The notes: generated by a model not told the origin, from the sequence alone. Shown: positions 1 to 8,870, counted from the stretch's first letter. The stretch: DNA of 64,000 nucleotides from Culturomica massiliensis (GCF_900091655.1 NZ_LT594621.1:1-64000), one strand, 5' to 3'. Numbers and translations are program-made.

Positions 1-19
1 TGTATTGACTTGTATTTAA

Positions 20-52
20 ATATCTATATTTGTTTTCATAAACAATAGATAT
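20..52 (+). promoter_or_regulatory. Hairpin just upstream of the transposase start
   Basis: An 8-bp perfect inverted repeat, ATATCTAT at 20-27 and ATAGATAT at 45-52, abuts the transposase ATG at 53. No Shine-Dalgarno sequence is visible. A hairpin here could limit translation from read-through transcripts, as known for several insertion sequences; that role is inferred. Confidence 0.35.
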
Positions 53-1282
53 ATGTCAACCATCTTTAATCAGAAAATTGATTTGATTCAGCTATTGCGT
101 CAGATTCCTGATGAACATATCCTAAAAATAGCCACTAAAAGTAAAGTTGATCATTATGCCAAAGTATTGAATGGCCGTTTGATGTTTTATTTGCTTTTAT
201 CAGGAATCCTTCGTACAGATAAATTGAGCCAGCGTGGTCTGGCTGATTCCTTTTCCTCTCCTCTTTTTCGTACTTTATTTAATTTTAAAGGTAAACCAAC
301 GATATCCCATAGTTCCATATCCGATCGTCTGTCCACCATGAATACTGATTTCTTCCGGGAGTGCTACGAAACGATCTATCATATTTTCAGTTCTTTATAC
401 AGTACGAAAGAGATCGAAAACTTATGTCTTCAGCGTGTGGACAGTACTCTTGTAAGTGAAGCCTGCAATCACCTCAAACAGGGAATGCCGTGCGGCAATC
501 TTTACGGGAAAAAGAAAATGATGAAATATACCATCAATTTTGACGGAATGTTTGCTTCTTTTGCAACGACTCATTCGGGTGATAGTGAAGCCAGCGAATC
601 CCATGTACTTCCTGAGAATGTGCTCAGCCATTTTCAAAAGATAAAGGATCACTCTTCTGTTTATATCCTTGACCGCGGTCAGAATTCTGCCGAAGCATTC
701 AGGACAATGAAAAGTCAGGATGGACTCCTTTTTGTAGGCAGACTGACCGATAAACGGAAAATGCTGGTGGTGGAGGACCTGAAAAAGGGAAATGATGTTT
801 TCACAGACGGAGACCTTCTTGAAGACAAATTGGTTAAACTTTATAAACGGGAAGAAAAACTCAATAAAGAAGGAAGAAAAGTAGTAACAACCAGACTCGT
901 TGATGAAACTTTCCGGGTAGTGCGTTTTAAACCTCAGGGTAAAGGCGAAATTTTACTCATAACTAACTGTCTGGAACTTACAGCTCAGACTATTACTCAG
1001 ATATACCGTCGACGGTGGGATATTGAAGTCTTTTTTCGTTTTATCAAACAGGAACTGAATTTCAGCCATTTTCTCTCCATGAATGAAAACGGAATACAGA
1101 TTGTGATGTATATGACCCTGATTACGGCTATGCTGGTGATGATTTATAAACGGGAAAATAATATCGGATATACCACGGCTGTCAGAAGAATGGGCATTGA
1201 ACTCGAAAATCTGATTATGGCCATTATCGTTATTGAAAGCGGGGGAGATCTGAATAAAACGCAACTCAGACCTCCTGTCTGA
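53..1282 (+). CDS. IS4-family DDE transposase
   Basis: This 409-residue protein is a cut-and-paste transposase of the IS4 family. The catalytic DDE residues appear as D130 (in RVDSTLV), D207 (in YILDRG) and E325. The family YREK signature is exact in spacing: Y318, R321, E325 and K332 in the segment YRRRWDIEVFFRFIKQEL. The N-terminal 100 residues are the helical region usual for this group. The frame is intact, so the enzyme may be active. I could not find terminal inverted repeats: the left end may lie before base 1, and nothing in 1283-1400 mirrors the first 52 bases. A half copy of the 31-bp intergenic palindrome lies 85 bp past the stop, so the element may have landed near such repeats. 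Confidence 0.9.
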   Translation: MSTIFNQKIDLIQLLRQIPDEHILKIATKSKVDHYAKVLNGRLMFYLLLSGILRTDKLSQRGLADSFSSPLFRTLFNFKGKPTISHSSISDRLSTMNTDFFRECYETIYHIFSSLYSTKEIENLCLQRVDSTLVSEACNHLKQGMPCGNLYGKKKMMKYTINFDGMFASFATTHSGDSEASESHVLPENVLSHFQKIKDHSSVYILDRGQNSAEAFRTMKSQDGLLFVGRLTDKRKMLVVEDLKKGNDVFTDGDLLEDKLVKLYKREEKLNKEGRKVVTTRLVDETFRVVRFKPQGKGEILLITNCLELTAQTITQIYRRRWDIEVFFRFIKQELNFSHFLSMNENGIQIVMYMTLITAMLVMIYKRENNIGYTTAVRRMGIELENLIMAIIVIESGGDLNKTQLRPPV

Positions 1283-1366
1283 AAATTTAGGAGCACTTGA
1301 GAAGACCAGAAAAAAAGAATATATGGAAAAAGACAACCATGGACAATATTTTTTCTTCCGAACATG

Positions 1367-1389
1367 ACTGAGTCCGTCCCATTGTGTAT
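1367..1389 (-). repeat. Partial copy of the 31-bp intergenic palindrome
   Basis: The core AGTCCGTCC followed by the right arm CATTGTGTA is present, but the left ATTACACA arm is lost. It is oriented like the copies at 1525 and 3440, opposite to the array copies near 51 kb. Confidence 0.6.
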
Positions 1390-1524
1390 TTTTTTGATTT
1401 TTTCCGTCTGGCATTTTCTTTACGGCCTGACTTAATCCGGATGAGTAATCGCTTATTTCTGTCTGGGATTTCTCAGCGAAGTCTGCGTGATTCGCGTGAT
1501 TTGATTTAAAACCGTAGACCAGAA

Positions 1525-1563
1525 ATTACACAGTGAGTCCGTCCCACTGTGTAATTTTTTTTA
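1525..1563 (-). repeat. 31-bp intergenic palindrome with T tract
   Basis: A perfect 11-bp stem, ATTACACAGTG with CACTGTGTAAT, encloses the 9-nt core AGTCCGTCC. Eight T follow at 1556-1563, so on the plus strand it would also work as an intrinsic terminator. It belongs to the same family as the copies at 3440, 26535 and 50762-51413. Confidence 0.85.
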
Positions 1564-1647
1564 ATGAATTACCCCGCAGAGGTTACAGTTATTTATCGGT
1601 AGTAAATTGCTGTAGGATCTGAGGGGTAGTCTATATTAGACTTGGTA

Positions 1648-3054
1648 TTATGAATTCGCCGGGTTGTTTTGCAATTGGGCTTTATCTATTTTTTTGACGA
1701 TTTGGCCGTAAATGATCAGGGCTATTGCGGATACCAGGGCGATGGCTGCGAAGTAATACCAGATATAGTGAGCGTTAGCGCTGGCTGCCCGCCATTCTTC
1801 CTGTGTTGAGAAAAGAGTGGGTTCCGGGCAATATTTACTGAGTAAATAACCGGAGAGTCCGAATCCTACGATGGAGGACAGGAACGAGTGAAGATGGCTG
1901 AATCCGAGGTATAATCCTTCTTCCCCTTTGGGTGCTTGCAAGGAAAAATATTCCAGAAAACGGGGAGAGATGAACGTTTCTGCTAAGCCCTGGAATACAA
2001 TGCCGACAACCATCATAAAAGCGACCGGATGCATGGTTAAGATGGTGGTGTCCGTATTGAACATATTTCCGGAGGCCATGCACAAGGCGGAGATCGGCAT
2101 GATGAACATTCCGATCGTCATGGATGTCAGTGCTGTTTTCTTGCTCATCAACTGAGTTACTAAACTGACGGTCAATACAACGACCAAGGGGTTTACATTG
2201 GCGTACCAGGAGGGAGAAGCTCCTTCTCCGGCCAAACGCAAAACATATTTGGGCATTGTGGCATACAGTTGATGTTGTACCATCCAGAAGCCGGTAATAA
2301 TGAGGATAAGCAGGATAAGTCTTCCGTTGGCACATACTTTCAGGAGAGCTTTCCATATCTGGCGGAATGTTTTTCCTTCTCCGCTGTGATTGCTGCTTTT
2401 GTAGAAAAACCAAATAGCAATTAAAGCCAGCAATGTCATGGATGCTGAAAAGTAGTTGAGCGTAATAAGTCCTTCATTGCCTAAAGCTTCACGTAACGGT
2501 TTTACGATTGTTTTTCCCGAAAAAGCCCCGATATTGACCATAGCATAAAAGATAGCAAAACCTTTTGCCCGGGTTGCTTCTGTTGTTTCCCGGGCGACCG
2601 TACCGGAGATGACACTTTTAATAAAAGCACCTCCGATGATGATGAGAGCCATGATGGGGATAATTCCATAACGTATACTGCTGTCCGTTAATCCTTTGAA
2701 TGTGGTGGTCTGGCTATATTCCACCAAGCCGGCGCTTTCCAGATAAGTTGGAAAAAGTGCAAGGCCTCCGTAGCCTAAAGTCAAAAGCCCAAATGCTAAA
2801 AGCATGGAATTGCGGAAACCGATTTTATCGGCTAGAGCACCGGCGAAAGTCGGTAATAAATAAAGAAAAGCTGAAAATGTACCGGCTATTGTTGCAGCCT
2901 GAATATCATTAAAACCAAGGATCCGACTGAGATAAAGGGTGATTACAATAAAAACTCCGTAATAGGCAGCACGCTCAAGTAATTCAACTGTGTTGGCGAC
3001 CCAGAATGCTTTGCTGAAGCGAATTTTTTCTTTGTTTTTTGCTGTCGTACTCAT
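1648..3054 (-). CDS. POT/PTR-like major facilitator transporter
   Basis: The 468-residue protein is an inner-membrane carrier with about twelve hydrophobic helices. Near the N-terminus it carries an ExxER motif (E24, E27, R28) followed by YYG, which in the proton-dependent oligopeptide transporter family couples proton and substrate movement. The rest is more divergent than typical DtpA/DtpT proteins, so peptide transport is likely but not certain; another small solute is possible. It is transcribed alone, away from the cytochrome genes. A Bacteroidetes-type promoter with both boxes lies upstream at 3087-3116. Confidence 0.75.
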   Translation of the reverse strand: MSTTAKNKEKIRFSKAFWVANTVELLERAAYYGVFIVITLYLSRILGFNDIQAATIAGTFSAFLYLLPTFAGALADKIGFRNSMLLAFGLLTLGYGGLALFPTYLESAGLVEYSQTTTFKGLTDSSIRYGIIPIMALIIIGGAFIKSVISGTVARETTEATRAKGFAIFYAMVNIGAFSGKTIVKPLREALGNEGLITLNYFSASMTLLALIAIWFFYKSSNHSGEGKTFRQIWKALLKVCANGRLILLILIITGFWMVQHQLYATMPKYVLRLAGEGASPSWYANVNPLVVVLTVSLVTQLMSKKTALTSMTIGMFIMPISALCMASGNMFNTDTTILTMHPVAFMMVVGIVFQGLAETFISPRFLEYFSLQAPKGEEGLYLGFSHLHSFLSSIVGFGLSGYLLSKYCPEPTLFSTQEEWRAASANAHYIWYYFAAIALVSAIALIIYGQIVKKIDKAQLQNNPANS

Positions 3055-3086
3055 GTATTATTAATTTGTGTTATTGATGAATTGTG

Positions 3087-3116
3087 CAAAACTAATAAAA
3101 ATCTTATATATACAAA
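3087..3116 (-). promoter_or_regulatory. Bacteroidetes-type promoter of the POT-like transporter
   Basis: Read on the minus strand, TTTG (3116-3113) is followed after 18 bp by TAGTTTTG (3094-3087), matching the TAnnTTTG -7 box. Transcription would begin near 3080, giving a leader of about 25 nt before the start codon at 3054. Confidence 0.5.
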
Positions 3117-3241
3117 ATTAGATTTAAAATTGGTAAATTATAGATTTTATTTATGTGTACATAAATAATAAGAATGAATGATTTTATATATGATTATTAT
3201 TCCTTTATAATTCTTTTATATTTTTGACAGTGTGAAATCAG

Positions 3242-3402
3242 GATTTTAAATTTTAGATTGACGATTTTAGATTATATCTATGATTCTTCGCTGCCAAAAA
3301 GAGGAATTATAAATAAATAAACATTTTAATTTTAGATTAAAAAATCTGATAATGAGTTAGATTGCCAAACAATTTAAAATTTACAATCTAAAATTTACAA
3401 TT
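3242..3402. repeat. AT-rich block bounded by 19-bp inverted arms
   Basis: The left arm GATTTTAAATTTTAGATTG (3242-3260) and the right arm at 3384-3402 are inverted matches at 17 of 19 positions. The block is about 160 bp long, similar to the block at 54081-54235 and to the period of the array near 51 kb. Confidence 0.55.
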
Positions 3403-3439
3403 TATAGGAAGACTTAATTTTAAATTGATAAGTGTAGAA

Positions 3440-3470
3440 ATTACACAATGAGTCCGTCTCAGTGTGTAAT
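3440..3470 (-). repeat. 31-bp intergenic palindrome
   Basis: The arms ATTACACAATG and CAGTGTGTAAT surround the core AGTCCGTCT. It lies 69 bp before the resB-like gene and has one core substitution compared with the other copies. Confidence 0.8.
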
Positions 3471-3538
3471 TTTAGATTGAACCCACAGTTCTCCCATACG
3501 GAGAAAAGAAAAACATAAATCAAAACTAAACCGATGTA

Positions 3539-4318
3539 ATGGAAAATGTTTTTTATATAGACCGTTTGGCTTATTTTGCTTTTCCACTCAATTTAATTGC
3601 GGGCATTTTTCTGGTGGGCGTGATTATTTTTTTGTATGTCTATTACAGGGAAAACCGGTTTGTGAAATGGTTGGGGGGTATGCAGGGAACATTGTGGATT
3701 ATCGGTAGCTTGATTTTTGTGTTGCTGGGAGAAGGGATATTGGCCGGACGATGGTTTTGTACCTGGCCTTTTGTGTGTTTGTTACTGCTGTTGTGGGTAA
3801 ATCTCGGTTTGGTTGTCCTTAGACATATTCGTGCGTGTTCGTTGCGGAATGTTTTGTTTCTGTTGAATCATTTGGGATTGTGGTTGGCTTTGGGAGGAGC
3901 ATTATGGGGGGCTCCTGACCGGAAATCGGTAAAATTGATTGCTTATCTCCGGCAGCCGGAATATACGGCTGTGGATGAGACGGGAAGATTGTATCCGCTT
4001 CCGTTTACCGTTACGCTGGAAAAGTTTCAGGTTGAATATTACGACCGGATGCAGCGGGTTCCCAAGAAATTTCGTTCGGAGTTGATTTTACAAAATAAAG
4101 AGTGCCGGCTGTATACAGCAATTGAGGTGAATGAACCGGTCGATTTTGGAGGCTATTCTATATATCAGGACAATTACGATCGGGAAAAAGGGTTGTATTC
4201 CGTCTTGTTATTGGTGCGTGATCCATGGCTGGGTATTGTATATACCGGGATTCTAATGATGATCATCGGAGCTGTCGGACTGGTGGTATGCGGCCCGTTG
4301 CGTAAACCGAATCAATAA
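3539..4318 (+). CDS. ResB-like cytochrome c biogenesis protein
   Basis: This 259-residue membrane protein matches the ResB/Ccs1 half of the system II cytochrome c maturation machinery, which carries heme across the membrane for attachment to CxxCH motifs. Four hydrophobic segments fill the first 130 residues. A periplasmic beta domain follows, with the family-typical end of domain GGYSIYQDNYD, and then a last membrane helix near 228-250. It is shorter than classical ResB but usual for the Bacteroidetes form. It is followed after 12 bp by the CcsA-like gene and then by a triheme peroxidase, which supports a dedicated heme-attachment locus. No clear Shine-Dalgarno sequence precedes the start. 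Confidence 0.8.
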   Translation: MENVFYIDRLAYFAFPLNLIAGIFLVGVIIFLYVYYRENRFVKWLGGMQGTLWIIGSLIFVLLGEGILAGRWFCTWPFVCLLLLLWVNLGLVVLRHIRACSLRNVLFLLNHLGLWLALGGALWGAPDRKSVKLIAYLRQPEYTAVDETGRLYPLPFTVTLEKFQVEYYDRMQRVPKKFRSELILQNKECRLYTAIEVNEPVDFGGYSIYQDNYDREKGLYSVLLLVRDPWLGIVYTGILMMIIGAVGLVVCGPLRKPNQ

Positions 4319-4330
4319 TGTAAAAAGAAA

Positions 4331-5119
4331 ATGATGTTGACCTGGGATGATTTTATCATATTTGCTGCGGGTGCTGTTTTGTGCTGGAGTGTCGCAGCTT
4401 TGTTGGCCTACCGTAAGGGAAGGGGAAAGGCTGTGATTGCTTTGTCTCTGCTTGGGATCTTAATATTCGGAGGCTTTATCGGCGGTTTGTGGGTGTTTTT
4501 GGAACGTCCGCCGTTACGTACAATGGGAGAAACCCGTTTGTTTTATTCCTGGTTTGTGGCTGTTGTCGGGCTGATGGTGTATTTACGCTGGCGTTACCCT
4601 TGGATATTGTCTGTAAGTGCGGTTTTGTCTGTCGTTTTTATTGTTGTCAATCTATTGAAACCTGAAATTCACGATAAGGCATTGATGCCGGCTTTGCAGA
4701 GTGCTTGGTTTGTACCTCATGTAATTGTTTATATGTTCGCTTATGCTTTATTGGGATGTGCCATGCTGGTCGGAATATACGGTTGTTTACCGGCAGGACG
4801 TGTAAAACGTCCGGTTTTGTTCAGTGTTGCCGATAATTTGGTGTATACCGGACTGGCTTTATTGACTTTGGGGATGCTTTTCGGTGCTATCTGGGCGAAA
4901 CAAGCCTGGGGACATTATTGGGGATGGGATCCGAAGGAGACCTGGGCGGCGATAACCTGGTTTACCTATTTGATGTATGTACATGTACGCTACCGTTATC
5001 CGCAGAAATATGCCTGTGCGTTATGGATTGTGGTGTTGGCATTTTTATTTTTACAGATATGTTGGTACGGAGTTAATTATTTGCCTTCGGCAGAAATGAG
5101 CATACATACGTATGCATAA
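4331..5119 (+). CDS. ccsA: CcsA/ResC-like cytochrome c assembly protein
   Basis: The 262-residue protein has about eight membrane helices and the tryptophan-rich WWD-type motif GHYWGWDPKETWAAITW near residues 195-211, the hallmark of heme-handling CcsA/CcmC/CcmF proteins. With the ResB-like protein encoded 12 bp upstream it should form the system II synthetase that exports heme and attaches it to apocytochromes outside the inner membrane. Conserved histidines near the C-terminus (in SIHTYA) and in the loops fit axial heme ligation. The gene lies 52 bp before the cytochrome c peroxidase gene on the same strand, so that multiheme enzyme is the obvious local client. Confidence 0.85.
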   Translation: MMLTWDDFIIFAAGAVLCWSVAALLAYRKGRGKAVIALSLLGILIFGGFIGGLWVFLERPPLRTMGETRLFYSWFVAVVGLMVYLRWRYPWILSVSAVLSVVFIVVNLLKPEIHDKALMPALQSAWFVPHVIVYMFAYALLGCAMLVGIYGCLPAGRVKRPVLFSVADNLVYTGLALLTLGMLFGAIWAKQAWGHYWGWDPKETWAAITWFTYLMYVHVRYRYPQKYACALWIVVLAFLFLQICWYGVNYLPSAEMSIHTYA

Positions 5120-5171
5120 GTTTTTACAGAAAGAGGGGCAGGGAACGAAATAGAATATGAATTAAAAAGGA

Positions 5172-6566
5172 ATGGTTATGAACAAAAAACGAGCGTTTTT
5201 ATTCACCTTATTGGTGTTGATTCTTGGATTGGGAGCGATTGCGATTTACAGATTTAATTTTCGTAAATCCATCCCCGAAGCTTCTTTGGCTTTACAGGTA
5301 AAAGCGGTATTGACGAATAACGGTTGCTTGGCCTGTCATGCTTCGGATGCAGAGAAACCGTTTTACTCTAATTTTCCGGTAGCTGGAAAATTGGTACAAC
5401 AGGATATGCGTAACGGATTGCGTTATATCGATTTAGGAAAAGTATGCCAGGAATTGGAAGCCGGTAAGCCGGTTTCGGAAGTTAATTTGGCGAAGATCGA
5501 ACAGAGTATGATAAATGAGTCGATGCCTTTGACAAAGTATAAAATGATACATTGGGGAACGTCTTATAATGATGCGGAAAAGGATGTTTTAACCCGTTGG
5601 GTGAAAGAAACCCGTGCGTTTTATTATCCGAATTCATTGGCTGCGCCTGAATTCGCCGGAGAACCGCTGCAACCGGTTCCTGATTCGATTCCTGTCGATC
5701 CCCGTAAGGTGGCTTTGGGATTTAAACTTTATCACGATACTCGTATTTCTGCGGACAATACGGTATCTTGTGCAACCTGTCACCCATTGCATAAGGCTGG
5801 TGTAGACGGTCTGAAAACGTCGAAGGGAATTTACGACCAAATCGGAGGTATTAATGCTCCGACTGTATATAATGCCGGTCTGAATATGAGTCAGTTTTGG
5901 GATGGAAGAGCTGCGGATTTACAGGCTCAGGCAGGCGGTCCTCCTTTGGATGTTTTGGAAATGGGATCGAACTGGGATGAAATTAACGGTAAGTTGAGGG
6001 CTGATAAAGAGATGGTAAAAGAGTTTGCTTCTATTTATCCCGAAGGAATTAGTGAGCATACGATTACGGATGCTATTGCTGAATTTGAAAAAACGTTGCT
6101 GACTCCGAACAGTCGTTTTGACCGATATCTGAAAGGAGATAAAAATGTATTGACAGCGGATGAGATTGCCGGTTATCATCTGTTTAAAAAATACAACTGT
6201 GCTACTTGTCATGCCGGAGAAAATATAGGTGGCCGGTCCTATGAATATATGGGGATTGTGGCGGATTATTTTGAACACCGGGGATTACCGCTTCACGATA
6301 ATAAAGATTACGGTCATTTTAATGTCACTCAGGATTCTGTGGATTTCCAGCGTTTTAAAACCCCAACATTGCGAAATGTAGCTTTAACGGCTCCTTATCT
6401 GCATGACGGTTCGGCACAGACGTTGGAAGCGGCTACGGAAGCGATGTTTACTTTTCAGACCGGTAAGGAAGTTTCAAAGGAAGAAATCGATAAGTTGGTT
6501 TTGTTTATGAAGACATTGACCGGAGAAAATCCGATGATGAGTTATGTACACCCGGGTTTAGAGTAA
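5172..6566 (+). CDS. Triheme cytochrome c peroxidase with N-terminal heme-binding domain
   Basis: The 464-residue protein is a periplasmic, membrane-anchored peroxidase that reduces hydrogen peroxide with electrons from the quinone/cytochrome pool. A hydrophobic helix spans residues 10-27. An N-terminal Haem_bd-type domain has CLACH at 52-56. A MauG/CcpA-type di-heme core follows, with CATCH at 200-204 and CATCH at 343-347, and M360 is a candidate distal ligand. Classical CcpA proteins have two hemes, so the extra domain is a fusion that could serve as an electron entry point. It follows system II heme-attachment genes. The start could also be the second ATG at 5178, which lies closer to the usual spacing from the AAAAGGA at 5164-5170. 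Confidence 0.88.
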   Translation: MVMNKKRAFLFTLLVLILGLGAIAIYRFNFRKSIPEASLALQVKAVLTNNGCLACHASDAEKPFYSNFPVAGKLVQQDMRNGLRYIDLGKVCQELEAGKPVSEVNLAKIEQSMINESMPLTKYKMIHWGTSYNDAEKDVLTRWVKETRAFYYPNSLAAPEFAGEPLQPVPDSIPVDPRKVALGFKLYHDTRISADNTVSCATCHPLHKAGVDGLKTSKGIYDQIGGINAPTVYNAGLNMSQFWDGRAADLQAQAGGPPLDVLEMGSNWDEINGKLRADKEMVKEFASIYPEGISEHTITDAIAEFEKTLLTPNSRFDRYLKGDKNVLTADEIAGYHLFKKYNCATCHAGENIGGRSYEYMGIVADYFEHRGLPLHDNKDYGHFNVTQDSVDFQRFKTPTLRNVALTAPYLHDGSAQTLEAATEAMFTFQTGKEVSKEEIDKLVLFMKTLTGENPMMSYVHPGLE

Positions 6567-6578
6567 GCGTATAAATTG

Positions 6579-6678
6579 AATTTACGATTTTAGATTTTGG
6601 ATTGATTCATCTGGAAACGTTGATTTGCGGTTGGAATTCAGCGGGATCAGCTATTTTTTCAAGCTAAAATCGTAAATT
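6579..6678. repeat. Intergenic block bounded by perfect 15-bp inverted arms
   Basis: AATTTACGATTTTAG at 6579-6593 is exactly complementary to 6664-6678. The 100-bp block fills the space between the peroxidase gene and the next gene. The arm words recur in the other AT-rich intergenic blocks. Confidence 0.6.
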
Positions 6679-6708
6679 TAACCGTTTTGTTCTAATTAAG
6701 AGCTTATT

Positions 6709-7299
6709 ATGATTGATTTACCTACAGAATTGCATCCGCTTGAGCCGTTTTTTCCGGAGGGGACAAAACTTTTGATGCTGGGTAGTTTTCCTCCGGCCCG
6801 GAAAAGATGGAAGATGGAATTTTATTATCCTAATTTTCAGAATGACATGTGGCGTATTTTCGGTTGGGTCTTTTTTGAGAATAAGGAATATTTTCTGACG
6901 CAAGACCGAAAATCTTTTGACGAAGTTTCTATAAAAGATTTTTTAAACCGGAAAGGAATTGCTTTATCGGATACGGCCCGGGAGGTCATACGACAAAAAG
7001 GAAATGCTTCCGATAAGTTTTTGGAGATCGTTCAATCGATCGATTTACAAAAGGTGTTGGAGCAATTACCGGAGTGCCGCGCGTTGGTAACGACGGGGCA
7101 GAAAGCAACAGATACTTTGTTTGCTTTGTTGGATGCGCCGCAACCCTCGGTGGGGGGATATGTCGGGTGTAATTACAACGGACGCGATTTGCGGATTTAT
7201 CGGATGCCCTCCTCTTCCAGGGCTTATCCAAAGCCTCTGGAAGAGAAAGCCCGTATATATAGGCAAATGTTTTGCGAGTTAGGTATGCTGTCCGTGTAA
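6709..7299 (+). CDS. Uracil-DNA glycosylase-family protein
   Basis: This 196-residue cytosolic protein has the fold signature of the uracil-DNA glycosylase superfamily (Mug/TDG-like branch). An N-terminal LMLGSFPP strand-loop is followed by FYYPNFQNDMWRIFG, and a C-terminal RMPSSSRAYPKPLEEK motif occupies the DNA-intercalating loop region. It would remove damaged or mismatched bases, but the catalytic loop does not match a well-studied subfamily, so the substrate is open. Its last 21 bp overlap the convergent antiporter gene tail to tail. The start at 6709 gives the complete domain. Confidence 0.7.
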   Translation: MIDLPTELHPLEPFFPEGTKLLMLGSFPPARKRWKMEFYYPNFQNDMWRIFGWVFFENKEYFLTQDRKSFDEVSIKDFLNRKGIALSDTAREVIRQKGNASDKFLEIVQSIDLQKVLEQLPECRALVTTGQKATDTLFALLDAPQPSVGGYVGCNYNGRDLRIYRMPSSSRAYPKPLEEKARIYRQMFCELGMLSV

Positions 7300-8742
7300 G
7301 GCCTGTTTTTTCCTCTTTTTTTCCATGGTCAGACTGATGATAATGGGGATACCCACAAAAATAACAGTACCTGTGATGACTAAACCCGTGTAAAATGCGG
7401 GGCTCCCGACAGGCAACTGGGACGGTGGGAAGAAGGTGACGATGAAAGAGAATAATACGGCCAGAAAACCTATTCCGGCAATGATCCACATGCCTGTATT
7501 TCCTCCGGGTACCCGGTAGCTTCTTTGCAGATCCGGTTGGGTGTATCTCAATTTGATGCCGGAGGCGTACATCAGCATGTACATAATCAGGTACAGACCG
7601 ATTGTCAGGGCGCTTAACAGGAAGAAGGCGACACTGACATTACTCATTACAATATAAAGTGAAGAAAGTACGGTGACAAGGCATCCCTGGATAAGCAGAA
7701 TGTGAATTTGTACACCGTTTTTGTTCGTTTTTTTCAGAAATTCAGGTAACTCACCGTCGTGTGCTGTCCAAAGGAGACCGCGACTGGGTCCTGAAATCCA
7801 GGACATGACGCCGGCCAGAGCTCCGAATGCAATGAGCAGGCTTATGATGTTGGTGAGCCAACCTATGTGGTAGTGATCGAACAATTGTGTAAAAGTGACC
7901 AATAGACCGTCCTGTAAATTAATCTGGTCGTAGGGAGTTACGATGGCTACGGCTAATGCTCCGAGCGTAAAAAGTCCGAAAGATATGAGGGCTGCCAGGA
8001 ACATGGCTGCCGGGAATTGTTTTTGCGGATTTTTCAATTCGGGGGCGTGTACGGCATGTACTTCGACTCCTGCAAATAAGAGCAGGATACCGGCCAGAAA
8101 TGCAATATCGCTCATTCCTGTCATGTGTGGAAAGAAGCGGGGATGTGCATGATTACCGGCAGTATTTACGATCTGGTTGACAGAGTCCGGTATATGTTCG
8201 AAAGCTATCGGGTTCTTTCCGGCCAGCCAGATAATCGCCATAACGATGATAACGATTCCCGGCAAGACCGTTCCCAGTAAAAATCCCTGACTGGTAATCC
8301 GGGAAATAACGGAAGTACCTTTTAAGGTTATCCAGGTAGCGAACCAATACATGACAATGGCAAATACCCCTACAAATACACCGTTTTGTGCCAGTTCCGG
8401 TTTCCCGATCATATAGGCAACGGCGGCAGCGGCAAATCCGAGTACTGTCGGATACCATACGACATTTTGTATCCATTGTAAAAATATGGCGGTGAATCCC
8501 ATAGGCCGATTGAATGCTTCTTTTACCCAGGTGTATACACCGCCTCCCCGGTCGGCGAAAGCACTGCCGAGTTCTGCTCCGACAAGTGCTGCCGGAATCA
8601 GGAACAGGAATGTGGCAAAAAAGATGTAGAAGAACATGGTCAGTTCTTCCTGGGCCATCATGGGTAATCCCCGCAGGCTGATGATAGCTGCGGCTGTCAT
8701 CAGGGCCAATTGAGTGGTAGAAATATTTTTTATTTTTTTCAT
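7279..8742 (-). CDS. GadC-like amino acid antiporter (APC superfamily)
   Basis: The 487-residue protein has about twelve membrane helices and closely follows the glutamate:GABA antiporter pattern, including the segment YRVPGGNTGMW and a hydrophilic C-terminal tail like the pH-sensing C-plug of GadC. The family exchanges an outside amino acid for its decarboxylated product, which removes protons from the cytoplasm under acid stress. No glutamate decarboxylase gene lies in the window, so the exchanged pair is unknown and a different amino acid couple is possible. The gene overlaps the 3' end of the convergent glycosylase gene by 21 bp, so the two transcripts have complementary ends. Confidence 0.78.
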   Translation of the reverse strand: MKKIKNISTTQLALMTAAAIISLRGLPMMAQEELTMFFYIFFATFLFLIPAALVGAELGSAFADRGGGVYTWVKEAFNRPMGFTAIFLQWIQNVVWYPTVLGFAAAAVAYMIGKPELAQNGVFVGVFAIVMYWFATWITLKGTSVISRITSQGFLLGTVLPGIVIIVMAIIWLAGKNPIAFEHIPDSVNQIVNTAGNHAHPRFFPHMTGMSDIAFLAGILLLFAGVEVHAVHAPELKNPQKQFPAAMFLAALISFGLFTLGALAVAIVTPYDQINLQDGLLVTFTQLFDHYHIGWLTNIISLLIAFGALAGVMSWISGPSRGLLWTAHDGELPEFLKKTNKNGVQIHILLIQGCLVTVLSSLYIVMSNVSVAFFLLSALTIGLYLIMYMLMYASGIKLRYTQPDLQRSYRVPGGNTGMWIIAGIGFLAVLFSFIVTFFPPSQLPVGSPAFYTGLVITGTVIFVGIPIIISLTMEKKRKKQALHGQHT

Positions 8743-8870
8743 CGTTTAGGAATAGGGGTGGTTTAGAAATTAAATTTTTATTTTTTTACTAACGGATGAA
8801 CAGGAAATAGGTTTATGGGTTTCCGTTAAAAAATATTGACAAGAGTAAGAGAAGGTTGAAAGGGTTTTAT

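Larger units (their letters stand above)
1283..1647. other. Non-coding gap after the transposase
   Basis: This 365-bp stretch has no convincing gene. It holds an A-rich/T-rich imperfect inverted repeat near 1308-1360 that may mark the insertion sequence end, a half palindrome at about 1367-1389, and a complete palindrome followed by eight T at 1525-1563. The two palindrome cores are 165 bp apart, similar to the period of the array near 51 kb, but the DNA between them does not match the array units. Confidence 0.6.
3055..3538. other. AT-rich intergenic gap with repeats
   Basis: This 484-bp divergent intergenic region holds the transporter promoter on its left, then an AT-rich block bounded by inverted arms (3242-3402) and a palindrome at 3440-3470. 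I see no gene in it. Confidence 0.6.
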
